From Oleiphilaceae bacterium (GTDB taxonomy: Bacteria > Pseudomonadota > Gammaproteobacteria > Pseudomonadales > Oleiphilaceae), in contig JAKVBL010000012.1 in assembly GCA_022447365.1 (NCBI GenBank), positions 24,346-88,345 on the forward strand: a DNA stretch of 64,000 bases, written 5' to 3'. The notes under the pieces are model-generated. The model made no database searches, was not told the DNA's origin, and was given only the letters and a program-made list of their open reading frames with translations. This document shows, piece by piece, positions 55,889 to 64,000 of this stretch. The translations under genes were made by a program, and so were the position numbers. Each line of letters starts with the position of its first letter. Position 1 is the first letter of the stretch.

Positions 55889-56350
55889 ATGAGCCAAATA
55901 AATAAGATCATCAATAGCGCCGAGCAACAGTGTAAAGCTAAAGGCGTTCGCTTAACCGATAAGCGAAAACAAGTCCTCTCTGCGTTGATTCAATCAAAAA
56001 AAGCACTCTCTGCTTACGAGCTTGTTGATTACCTCAAAGATGAATTTAAAGCCCCTCTGCCCGCGATGTCAGTGTATCGTATTCTTGATTTCCTTCAGAC
56101 AGAGCAACTTGTTCATAAGCTCGACATTGCCAATAAGTATGTTGCCTGCGCGCATATTACCTGTGGGCATGATCATGGTACCCCGCAGTTTTTGATTTGT
56201 AATAACTGTAATAGCGTTACCGAAGTCGTGATTCCCAATGACATTATTCAGCAACTCCAAAACAATGTTACCGATGCGGGCTATACACTAGAAAGTACCC
56301 AAATCGAAATGAGCTGCCGTTGCCCAGTATGCAACGCACAGACTGCCTAA
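55889..56350 (+). CDS. zur: Zinc uptake regulator Zur (Fur family)
   Basis: A 153-residue Fur-family repressor. The DNA-binding domain (KGVRLTDKRKQVLSALIQS, MSVYRILDFLQTEQLVHKLD) is followed by the dimer domain, with CNNC (ICNNCNSV) and CxCPVC (CRCPVCNAQ) structural zinc cysteines and a His-rich GHDHGTPQ part. The spacing of the Cys pairs fits Zur rather than Fur. It lies directly before a His-rich COG0523 GTPase, a common Zur target, so it probably senses zinc. Confidence 0.9.
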   Translation: MSQINKIINSAEQQCKAKGVRLTDKRKQVLSALIQSKKALSAYELVDYLKDEFKAPLPAMSVYRILDFLQTEQLVHKLDIANKYVACAHITCGHDHGTPQFLICNNCNSVTEVVIPNDIIQQLQNNVTDAGYTLESTQIEMSCRCPVCNAQTA

Positions 56351-56370
56351 CTTTCGCGGACTAAACACCT

Positions 56371-57441
<1,071 letters not shown>

Positions 57442-57465
57442 TGTTTAGCTACCGCGCAAAACACT

Positions 57466-57496
57466 CGGAAGAAGCTAAGTCATTTAGCTTCTTCCG
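57466..57496. terminator. Hairpin between the COG0523 GTPase and type I substrate genes
   Basis: CGGAAGAAGCTAA-gtcat-TTAGCTTCTTCCG, a 13-bp perfect stem with a 5-base loop between convergent genes. There is only a weak T run on the plus side. Confidence 0.7.
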
Positions 57497-57512
57497 GATT
57501 TCTATCAAGCAC

Positions 57513-58112
57513 TTACATACCGCCATTCAACAGGTTCTGATCTTCAAGCGTCTTCTGCAAAATATCGGCTTCGCTGATACCTGTGGTATCAGCACCGTAG
57601 ATCTCATTCATTGAAACGCCTTCAATCTTAATTTCTTGATCAACATCGGCACCATCGCCACCTGTATGAATCGAGAGAACGGTGTTGCCATCCTCACCTT
57701 CGCTCAAGTCGATAAAGTCAGAGGCAGAGGAGCCTGAATTTAAGCTGTCTTCAGGTAAGAATTCAGTCAAATCGATATGGTCGGTGCCTACTTCAAAATT
57801 AGCAATCGTATCGGTAAAAAATTCTACAGTAGTATTTTCATCATTCGTCACGAATTTGAATATGTCTACACCCCCACCGCCAGTTAAGATATCGGCACCT
57901 TTCCCGCCTACTAGTAGATCATCTCCTATACCGCTAGACAGGGTGTGATCGCCGACAATACCGTATATAGCAGCATTCATACTATCGTCGGCGACATCAT
58001 AAGTAAAAATAATCGATTGGTTCTCGTGCAGATTTGGCGTAAAGGTCCACGCGCCATCTATATTATCTAACTCAACGAGTATGCTGAGATTCTGAACAAC
58101 AATATATTTCAT
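57513..58112 (-). CDS. Small RTX-type protein with type I secretion target domain
   Basis: A 199-residue protein. Residues about 15-45 look like the last strands of a cadherin-like domain (GAWTFTPNLHENQSIIFTYD). Residues about 58-84 hold three RTX-type nonapeptides (SSGIGDDLL, VGGKGADIL, TGGGGVDIF). The rest is the VCA0849-type C-terminal target domain (DTIANFEVGTDHIDLTEFLP and the acidic tail). It has no N-terminal signal, as expected for type I secretion. AGAGGG before the ATG supports a real start. It may be a calcium-binding secreted peptide, or the severed end of an adhesin like the one at 61307. Confidence 0.75.
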   Translation of the reverse strand: MKYIVVQNLSILVELDNIDGAWTFTPNLHENQSIIFTYDVADDSMNAAIYGIVGDHTLSSGIGDDLLVGGKGADILTGGGGVDIFKFVTNDENTTVEFFTDTIANFEVGTDHIDLTEFLPEDSLNSGSSASDFIDLSEGEDGNTVLSIHTGGDGADVDQEIKIEGVSMNEIYGADTTGISEADILQKTLEDQNLLNGGM

Positions 58113-58476
58113 GACGCCCTCTTGAAACCTAGACTCCCAAAATGATTCCGTCGCACTAAAGCCAATTTTTTGTAACTAAAGACACCATTCTGGTTAATGA
58201 GGTCTAGAAAAGAAAACAGCTACTAAGCCCCACAGAATTGGTTATTTTGTGTTCAACTCAAGATTTTTTTGAAACAGGATGTAACGATCCTCTAATACAA
58301 CTAGAAAACTTAGCTAAAACAACCTTCCTTAATTACCATTACTTTTACCCGGGAAGGTTAACTTTTACTCACCGCTTACATATAAAAACACGCTTGCCAT
58401 AGTCAAAAAGGCTAGTCATAGTTAATGCATTGCTGTTCAACCATACCTGCACCAACAAAGATAAAAACAACTTATA
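58113..58476. other. Intergenic region upstream of the patatin gene
   Basis: 364 bases between divergent genes. An inverted repeat AACCTTCC (58321-58328) and GGAAGGTT (58352-58359) has a 23-base spacer and may be an operator or part of an mRNA structure. Promoters of both flanking genes should lie here. No other gene was seen. Confidence 0.4.
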
Positions 58477-60693
58477 ATGAAACGCTTTTTATTAAGTTTT
58501 TTAGCGCTATGTTTCACAACTCATACTGCTGCACAAGAGGCACCCAACGAAACGAGTTGTCCCAAAGATTTACAACGCCCTTGTATTGGGTTGGTTCTAG
58601 GCGGCGGTGGGGCGAAAGGAGCTGCTCATGTTGGTGTTCTGAAGGCTATTGAAGAAGCTAAGATTCCTGTCGATGTTATTGCAGGGACTAGCGTTGGATC
58701 CTTTGTCGCTGGTCTTTATGCCACCGGTCAATCTGCTAAAGATATTGAATCTAAGTTTCTAAGCGCTGATTGGAATAGAGGGTATCAAGATAGTCTTCCT
58801 CGGTCACGCATTCCCAATCGACGTAAACGTCATAATGACTTATTTCCAATTCAACTCGACATCGGACTAGACAGCTCAGGCATCAAACTCCCTAAGGGTA
58901 TTATACAAGGACAGGGAATGCGCTCGCTCGTTCATGAGATGTTGGGCAGTTATTCAAAATTTGATAGCTTCGATAGTCTCGCAATTCCTTATCGAGCCGT
59001 TGCAGCGGATCTGGAAACTGGTGAACAAGTCATTCTTTCAAGGGGTGATTTAGCGCAAGCAATGCAAGCATCGATGTCTATACCTGGGGTACTCAGACCG
59101 ACTGAAATCGACGGTCGCATTTTAGTTGACGGCGGCATCGCGAATAACTTGCCAGTCAGTGTTGCAAGACAAATGGGCGCAGATATCGTTATTGCGGTAG
59201 ATATCGGAGCACCAATTCTTAAACGCGAAGAAATCGACTCTAGCGTTGCTGTGCTTGGACAAATGTCGAACTTCTTAATGATGTCAAACCAAGCTGAGGC
59301 ACGATCAACACTCACAGAGCGAGACATCCTTATTCGTCCTGATCTGGGGAATATGGGTGTACTTGATTTTGACGCTATGAGTGATGCACTAGAAGAAGGT
59401 TATCAACTCGCCACAGAGGTCTTTTCGAAGCGCTCAGACATTCAGTTATTGCGCGATTCAATAGCAAGAAAAACACAAGAAGAAAAAGATCAAATTCACC
59501 AGATACGCTTAATTAATAATACTCGCCTAGCTAATAAGTACTTACTTGAAAGGATGCAACTGGATGGGCCTCCACCTTTCACACGAGAACAAATAAACAA
59601 AGGCATTGAGCGGCTTCTAGGACAAGGTACGATCGCTCTGATTACTAGCTCAATCGAGATTGTTAATGATGAAGAACAACTCATTTTAACTGTGAACGAA
59701 AAAGAATGGGGACCAGGATACCTGGACTTTCAATTCAACTTCGAGGACAACTTTCGTTCTTTCAGTTTATTCGAAATTGGCACTGCGTGGCGCTATACCA
59801 ACTTGAACCCATATGGAGCGGAATGGACAAATGCCGTTGAATTCGGTACCGAAAAACGGCTTACGAGCGACATCTATTGGCCCTTAAATACCAGTGGATA
59901 CTTCATTCAAGCGCGAACTGAAATTGCGCGAGAAATTTCAACCTACTCTGATAACAATCAAAATTTAGGAGAGCTTACTCGCTCCTATCAAAACACAAAG
60001 GCTGGCATTGGCTACGAATTTAGCGACAATTTTGACCTCCTACTTGGCCTAGAATTTGAAAACGGCCGCGTTAAAGTGCCTGATCCCTTACAACAAATAA
60101 TTGGTGCTTCCTCGGTAAGATATGACAGCGGAGCCGCATTCATAAAAACTGAATACGACAACCAAAATAATCCCAACTTTACCCGAAACGGCTGGAAGGT
60201 TAGTGCTACAGGCAAACGCAGTGAATCAAACGCCTTAGGTTTTAAAGAATACGTAGATCAAGTCGAAATACAGATTCAAACAGCTTTTTCATTTGGCTAC
60301 CACAGTATCAAACCAACCATCAAAGCCGGCAGTACCTATGTGAATCAGGGCAATCTGCAGTTCAGTGGTTTTGAGTTAGGCGGTTTCTTGAATTTATCGG
60401 GCAATGACCGAGATTTTATTGCTGGACCGCACATGCGCTTTGCCCGATTAGTTTATAGCTATGAACTTGCCGCCAATAGTGTAGGTGGAACCAAACTTCC
60501 TCTGTACCTTGGTGCGTCTTACGAAGCGGGTAATGTTTGGGACAATCAATCCGACATAAGCACCAAAGACCTTATCTCTAGTGGCGCAGTGTTTTTGGGT
60601 TGGGACAGTCCCATTGGGCCCGCGTTCTTGGGCTATGGCATCTCAGAAAACAGTCAAGAGAGCCTATATGTATCTCTTGGCAAAGGGCTGTAA
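58477..60693 (+). CDS. PlpD-like patatin phospholipase autotransporter (type Vd)
   Basis: A 738-residue protein. A signal peptide (FLLSFLALCFTTHTAA) is followed by a patatin domain (about 35-330) with the oxyanion motif GGGGAKG, nucleophile Ser72 in GTSVGS and catalytic Asp218 in VDGGIANN. Then comes a POTRA-like segment (about 360-420) and a 16-strand BamA/TamA-type barrel up to the C-terminus (ESLYVSLGKGL). This layout and length match Pseudomonas PlpD, a phospholipase A1 secreted through its own barrel. The substrate is a phospholipid by family. Confidence 0.92.
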   Translation: MKRFLLSFLALCFTTHTAAQEAPNETSCPKDLQRPCIGLVLGGGGAKGAAHVGVLKAIEEAKIPVDVIAGTSVGSFVAGLYATGQSAKDIESKFLSADWNRGYQDSLPRSRIPNRRKRHNDLFPIQLDIGLDSSGIKLPKGIIQGQGMRSLVHEMLGSYSKFDSFDSLAIPYRAVAADLETGEQVILSRGDLAQAMQASMSIPGVLRPTEIDGRILVDGGIANNLPVSVARQMGADIVIAVDIGAPILKREEIDSSVAVLGQMSNFLMMSNQAEARSTLTERDILIRPDLGNMGVLDFDAMSDALEEGYQLATEVFSKRSDIQLLRDSIARKTQEEKDQIHQIRLINNTRLANKYLLERMQLDGPPPFTREQINKGIERLLGQGTIALITSSIEIVNDEEQLILTVNEKEWGPGYLDFQFNFEDNFRSFSLFEIGTAWRYTNLNPYGAEWTNAVEFGTEKRLTSDIYWPLNTSGYFIQARTEIAREISTYSDNNQNLGELTRSYQNTKAGIGYEFSDNFDLLLGLEFENGRVKVPDPLQQIIGASSVRYDSGAAFIKTEYDNQNNPNFTRNGWKVSATGKRSESNALGFKEYVDQVEIQIQTAFSFGYHSIKPTIKAGSTYVNQGNLQFSGFELGGFLNLSGNDRDFIAGPHMRFARLVYSYELAANSVGGTKLPLYLGASYEAGNVWDNQSDISTKDLISSGAVFLGWDSPIGPAFLGYGISENSQESLYVSLGKGL

Positions 60694-60714
60694 GTGACTT
60701 AGAAAGACCGGGAG

Positions 60715-60732
60715 CAGAGTGAATATACTCTG
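60715..60732. terminator. Short dyad between the patatin gene and the minus-strand gene
   Basis: CAGAGT-gaatat-ACTCTG in the 67-base gap between convergent genes; no T tract. Weak candidate. Confidence 0.25.
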
Positions 60733-60760
60733 ACTTCAATATTTAGTCTTCAATAGCTAA

Positions 60761-61258
60761 TCACCACCTACATCGTCTCACCACCTGCAAGCACATATCA
60801 GCGAACTGATGCACGCCATCTTCATGAAACTCCAGCTTCAAACCACTCGACACGCCGTCACTTAAAACCAACGCAACACGGTTATTTTCGAGCAAATCTA
60901 ACCGAATGCTGCGCGCATAAGGATATTTCTGAGCCTCGGAAACATGCTCAGAGTGACGTTCAACACTCGTCTCGCTGCTCTCTAAGTGCGCTTGACGGTA
61001 TTCGTCGAGTGTTTGTTGTTCGACGGATTGTTCAGACCTAGCGTTTCCATCTCGATTCGTCGTTTCAGAAGTCTGAGTTTCTGACACCTTTTGGAGTATC
61101 TTCTCCGTTTCATAGTGCGCGGCCACTGCTGAGTTGAGAGATTGAATCAGCCGCAAGATCGACCTGCGGCTTAACCACCAAGAAGGGTAACGCACTTCTT
61201 GGTGGCTGAGAAACAATACGCGATCTTCGACCGAGTCATAGGTCAATTGCAAAGCCAT
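60761..61258 (-). CDS. Hypothetical protein downstream of the adhesin gene
   Basis: A 165-residue protein without recognised family. The first 60 residues (MALQLTYDSVEDRVLFLSHQ) and the last 50 (SIRLDLLENNRVALVLSDGV) look like folded beta-rich parts; between them is a Ser/Glu/Gln-rich low-complexity linker (about 65-120). It starts 48 bases after the adhesin stop in the same direction, so it is likely in the same operon and could assist its export or anchoring. No signal peptide. Confidence 0.6.
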   Translation of the reverse strand: MALQLTYDSVEDRVLFLSHQEVRYPSWWLSRRSILRLIQSLNSAVAAHYETEKILQKVSETQTSETTNRDGNARSEQSVEQQTLDEYRQAHLESSETSVERHSEHVSEAQKYPYARSIRLDLLENNRVALVLSDGVSSGLKLEFHEDGVHQFADMCLQVVRRCRW

Positions 61259-61306
61259 ATCTGCTCCCTTAGGCGATGTTCACCAAGATGAAAGCGCATC
61301 AATAAT

Positions 61307-64000
61307 CTAGCCAATACCGCCTAAATCAGACATGTCATCGTTACTGCCATTGTTATCATTCGCGTTGTCGAAGCTTGAACTGTCATCCATTACATCAACA
61401 CCTGCATTAGTGTTGTCGGCATTCGTCCAATCACCTCCACCCTGATCATCGCTACCAGCATTCACATTAGCGCCATCTGCAGAGCTACCTTGCGCTGCAT
61501 AAGCATCATCCACTTCGATACTAATGATTTCACTCGCACCATCGACAGTTTGGTCTAAGGCGTCATAACCTATGACATTGATCGACACATCGCCTTCGAA
61601 ACCATCACCCAGTGAAACTTGTATCGGTTGACTCAAATCGCCACTGATCACGTAGTTACCATCACTATCTTCAAGGCCATTGCTGATGGTTGCGCCATCC
61701 GGAAGATCACTCGCAATCACATGATCCACGCTATCATCCTCACTAATTGAACTTGGCATCGCAATGTTCAAACTACCACCAGGAGAAACCGTATAATCTG
61801 CTGCCTCACCGTCGACTTGGCCATCCTCAGCAGGCGACACATTTGCGCTAATTGATGCTTGGATTGTTTCTGTGCCATCACTCACATCGTAGGTAATGCC
61901 AGCCGTTCCTTGGAAGTCACCATCAGCCACAATGCTATAGGAGTCATCACCATTATCGCTCACCGTTGCATTGTCAGACTGGAAGTTACTGACTGATAGG
62001 GTATCGCCATCAACATCAGTAACATTGGCAAGCAACTCGTCGAGTGTCAGCGTGGTCGTGCCGTTCATATTCATCTCTACATACAATGGAGTACTTTCAG
62101 TCGGCACATCATTTTCTGGCGTCACTGTAAGAAGCACTGTTGCGGGCGTGCTATATGTGCCATCGTTCACCATGTAGGTCAGCTCCATATTACCGCCAAA
62201 GTCAGAATCAGGCCATACTGTCCATGAGCCATCACCATTGTTGATCACCGTGCCACTATCCGGCTGCACACCTAAGCCTTCAACAGTCATAGTGTCGCCA
62301 TCAGCATCCGTCGCACCCACAGCAGTTAGCAACTCTGACTCTGTGAATGTAATCGATCCATCCTCGGCGACTGTATAATCTGATGCCTGATCTACAGCAA
62401 CAACTTCTGGCGCAGCGTTGATGACATTCACATTCACGAAACTCGTCACGCTATTTAAATCGTCACTCGCCACGAAGCTAATCTGTGCTTCGCTAGAGAA
62501 ATCTGGATCTGGCGTATAGGTATATGTGCCATCGCTCGATTGTCTAAGTACACCGACACCATCGGTAATTTGCACACCAGTAATTGACAGGTCATTACCA
62601 TCGACACCGTTAATCTGAGCAAGTAAATCCGCATCAGTAAATTCAACCGAGTTGCCTTTGTCGATATCTGTCGTTGCAATACCCTCGATTTCGAGCCCAT
62701 TGTCCGCACCAGGTACAGCAGGTTGAACACCAATACTGCTCTGTTCGTCGAACAACTCACCATCACGTTGGATCACATAAGCAAAGTCCACTTCACCAGT
62801 AAAACCATCAGCCGGTGAGAACGTCCATGTGCCATCACCATTATCAACAAGCGCGCCTTGCGAGTTATTAATTAAGTGTACAAATCCAGGTTCATCGCCA
62901 TCTTGCACTTGTATGTTCTCAGCCATATCTAAAAGATCAAGCTCAGTAATGATCAGATCTTGACCTTCTGTGGCATCGAAATCTCCCGTAATATCGCTGC
63001 TATCAGGCAAGGCATTCGAGTTTTCATCACCATAATCAACGGTAGTGGCTGTCAAAGTTACTTCGAAGGTACCGTGCCAGTTTTCAGGTGGGTCGATCGA
63101 GATATTCGAGATATCCCAATCATTAATCAAGATCAGCTGTCCTTCTTCGGTGATCGTCACCGAATGTTCACCATCACTAATCGTGAAGCCCAATGGGTAA
63201 CCCGTCATCACCAAGCTTGTGAGTGATTCCGAGGCATCGAGTAAATCGACACTCAAGCTCAAGAAGCCGGTCTCATCCTCGTTCATCACAATCGGGCCAT
63301 CTTGACTCTTAGTAATGACCGCACCGTCAGCGACAGGACGCACGTAGACAGGCATATCCATCGCTGTTTCAACCGTACCGTCACTCACAATCACTTGCAG
63401 CTGAGTAGTACCGGCAAAGTCATCTTCAGGAGTGAAGGTGAAGGTACCATCGCCGTTAGCCACCACTTGGCCTTCTGCTTCGTCGCCATCGGCGATGATG
63501 ACATTGGAAATGGTCAGATTGTCTCCATCCACGTCCCCAAAAAGATTCAGCAAGTCATCGGCATTGAAGGTAATTTGACCATCCTCCATCACCGTTGCGT
63601 GCGAATTCCCATCCACAAAGGCCGCATCATTCACTGGTATGACGTTGACTTCCATGCTGCCAGCGGTGTCTACGGTGCCATCATTAATTAAATAATCTAA
63701 GGCAACCGCACCCGCAAAGTTCGCTGCGGGACTAAAGCTATATACGCCTGTTTGCGCATTCTGCGTGAGCGTTCCATGGTTCGGGTCACGCAATGTAAGG
63801 GAGGCAAGGCTTAAGTCATCGCCATCTACATCGGAAGCAAAGCCAAGAATATAATCAGGATCAATTTCTATTGAGTTGTCTTCATTAGTAGTCAATGTTC
63901 CTACGTTGCCTGCTTGAGGTGCATCGTTCACAGGAACAACGACGATATTCGCTTGGGCCGTATCACTCGCACCCTCAGCATCTAACACAACCACATCGAG
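61307..64000 (-). CDS. Giant cadherin-like tandem-repeat adhesin, C-terminal part (cut by window edge)
   Basis: At least 898 codons, open to the right edge. The protein is a row of about 100-residue cadherin-like (tandem-95/VCBS-type) repeats with the pattern VNDAP...DGDxLS...NGDGTxTFxPxxxFxGxxxxxYxVSDG, for example DGTFTFTPEDDFAGTTQLQV and DGTWTFSPADGFTGEVDFAY. These repeats bind calcium and form long rods. Unusually, the C-terminus is a low-complexity Asn/Asp/Gly/Ser tail (DDMSDLGGIG) with no RTX repeats and no type I secretion domain, so the export route is unclear. The composition is acidic and nearly cysteine-free, typical of large adhesins. Confidence 0.88.
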   Translation of the reverse strand, partial: LDVVVLDAEGASDTAQANIVVVPVNDAPQAGNVGTLTTNEDNSIEIDPDYILGFASDVDGDDLSLASLTLRDPNHGTLTQNAQTGVYSFSPAANFAGAVALDYLINDGTVDTAGSMEVNVIPVNDAAFVDGNSHATVMEDGQITFNADDLLNLFGDVDGDNLTISNVIIADGDEAEGQVVANGDGTFTFTPEDDFAGTTQLQVIVSDGTVETAMDMPVYVRPVADGAVITKSQDGPIVMNEDETGFLSLSVDLLDASESLTSLVMTGYPLGFTISDGEHSVTITEEGQLILINDWDISNISIDPPENWHGTFEVTLTATTVDYGDENSNALPDSSDITGDFDATEGQDLIITELDLLDMAENIQVQDGDEPGFVHLINNSQGALVDNGDGTWTFSPADGFTGEVDFAYVIQRDGELFDEQSSIGVQPAVPGADNGLEIEGIATTDIDKGNSVEFTDADLLAQINGVDGNDLSITGVQITDGVGVLRQSSDGTYTYTPDPDFSSEAQISFVASDDLNSVTSFVNVNVINAAPEVVAVDQASDYTVAEDGSITFTESELLTAVGATDADGDTMTVEGLGVQPDSGTVINNGDGSWTVWPDSDFGGNMELTYMVNDGTYSTPATVLLTVTPENDVPTESTPLYVEMNMNGTTTLTLDELLANVTDVDGDTLSVSNFQSDNATVSDNGDDSYSIVADGDFQGTAGITYDVSDGTETIQASISANVSPAEDGQVDGEAADYTVSPGGSLNIAMPSSISEDDSVDHVIASDLPDGATISNGLEDSDGNYVISGDLSQPIQVSLGDGFEGDVSINVIGYDALDQTVDGASEIISIEVDDAYAAQGSSADGANVNAGSDDQGGGDWTNADNTNAGVDVMDDSSSFDNANDNNGSNDDMSDLGGIG

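Overview
This window looks like chromosome from a marine-type gammaproteobacterium close to the Pseudomonadales/Cellvibrionales/Oceanospirillales. The reasons are gene order and base composition. Several blocks match Pseudomonas-like neighbourhoods: rpe-gph-trpE-trpG-trpD-trpC, pyrE divergent from crc, rph-yicC-gmk-rpoZ-spoT-ridA followed by recG, rsmA-pdxA-surA-lptD divergent from amgK-murU, and a DUF2782 gene divergent from polA. GC is moderate to low by eye (not computed). I saw no tRNA or rRNA gene, CRISPR array, insertion sequence or prophage.

Layout. 1-5 kb: 5' end of rep, then tex, gshA and a ribosome modulation factor gene. 5-8 kb: an orphan FliL-like protein, dsbB, rsd/algQ and a WD40 lipoprotein. 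8-13.6 kb (accessory): a secreted CocE/NonD-type hydrolase broken by two in-frame stops, an AraC regulator, a lone integrase-type SAM-like domain, an acyl-CoA-binding protein, a DUF4442 hotdog protein and a paraoxonase-like lactonase. 13.6-16.6 kb: a dctP-dctQ-dctM TRAP transporter on the minus strand. 16.7-22.3 kb: trp genes with gph and rpe. 22.3-34.4 kb: DUF3530 and DUF4124 proteins, pyrE, crc, rph, yicC, gmk, rpoZ, spoT, ridA, an SDR protein and recG. 34.4-37.2 kb: a second AraC regulator, a 28-codon unit with its own terminator, and a YbaK-HDOD protein. 37.2-44.5 kb: rsmA, pdxA, surA, lptD and the MurNAc recycling pair amgK-murU. 44.5-50.8 kb: an orphan MotA/MotB-like pair, a phasin-like protein with a histone H1-like tail, DUF2782, polA, an outer-membrane barrel protein and a PilZ protein. 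51-55.4 kb: a compact partner-switching operon feeding a GGDEF-EAL enzyme, and an archaeal-type TrmY. 55.5-57.4 kb: zur and a His-rich COG0523 GTPase. 57.5-64 kb: cell-surface and secretion genes, comprising a very small type I secretion substrate, a PlpD-like patatin autotransporter, an uncharacterised protein and the C-terminal end of a very long cadherin-repeat adhesin that runs off the right edge.

The most unusual system is at 51246-54404. There, an RsbS-like STAS protein, a single protein joining an RsbT-like kinase to an RsbX-like PP2C phosphatase, and an apparently intact PAS-GGDEF-EAL protein are packed into one operon. It reads as a self-contained phosphorylation switch controlling c-di-GMP, without RsbR-type sensors. 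Other points worth following are the two TAA/TAG stops in an otherwise intact 1.67-kb hydrolase, the paraoxonase homologue with all expected metal, catalytic and disulfide residues, the TTG start of dctQ buried in a hairpin, and the 28-codon gene at 35566.
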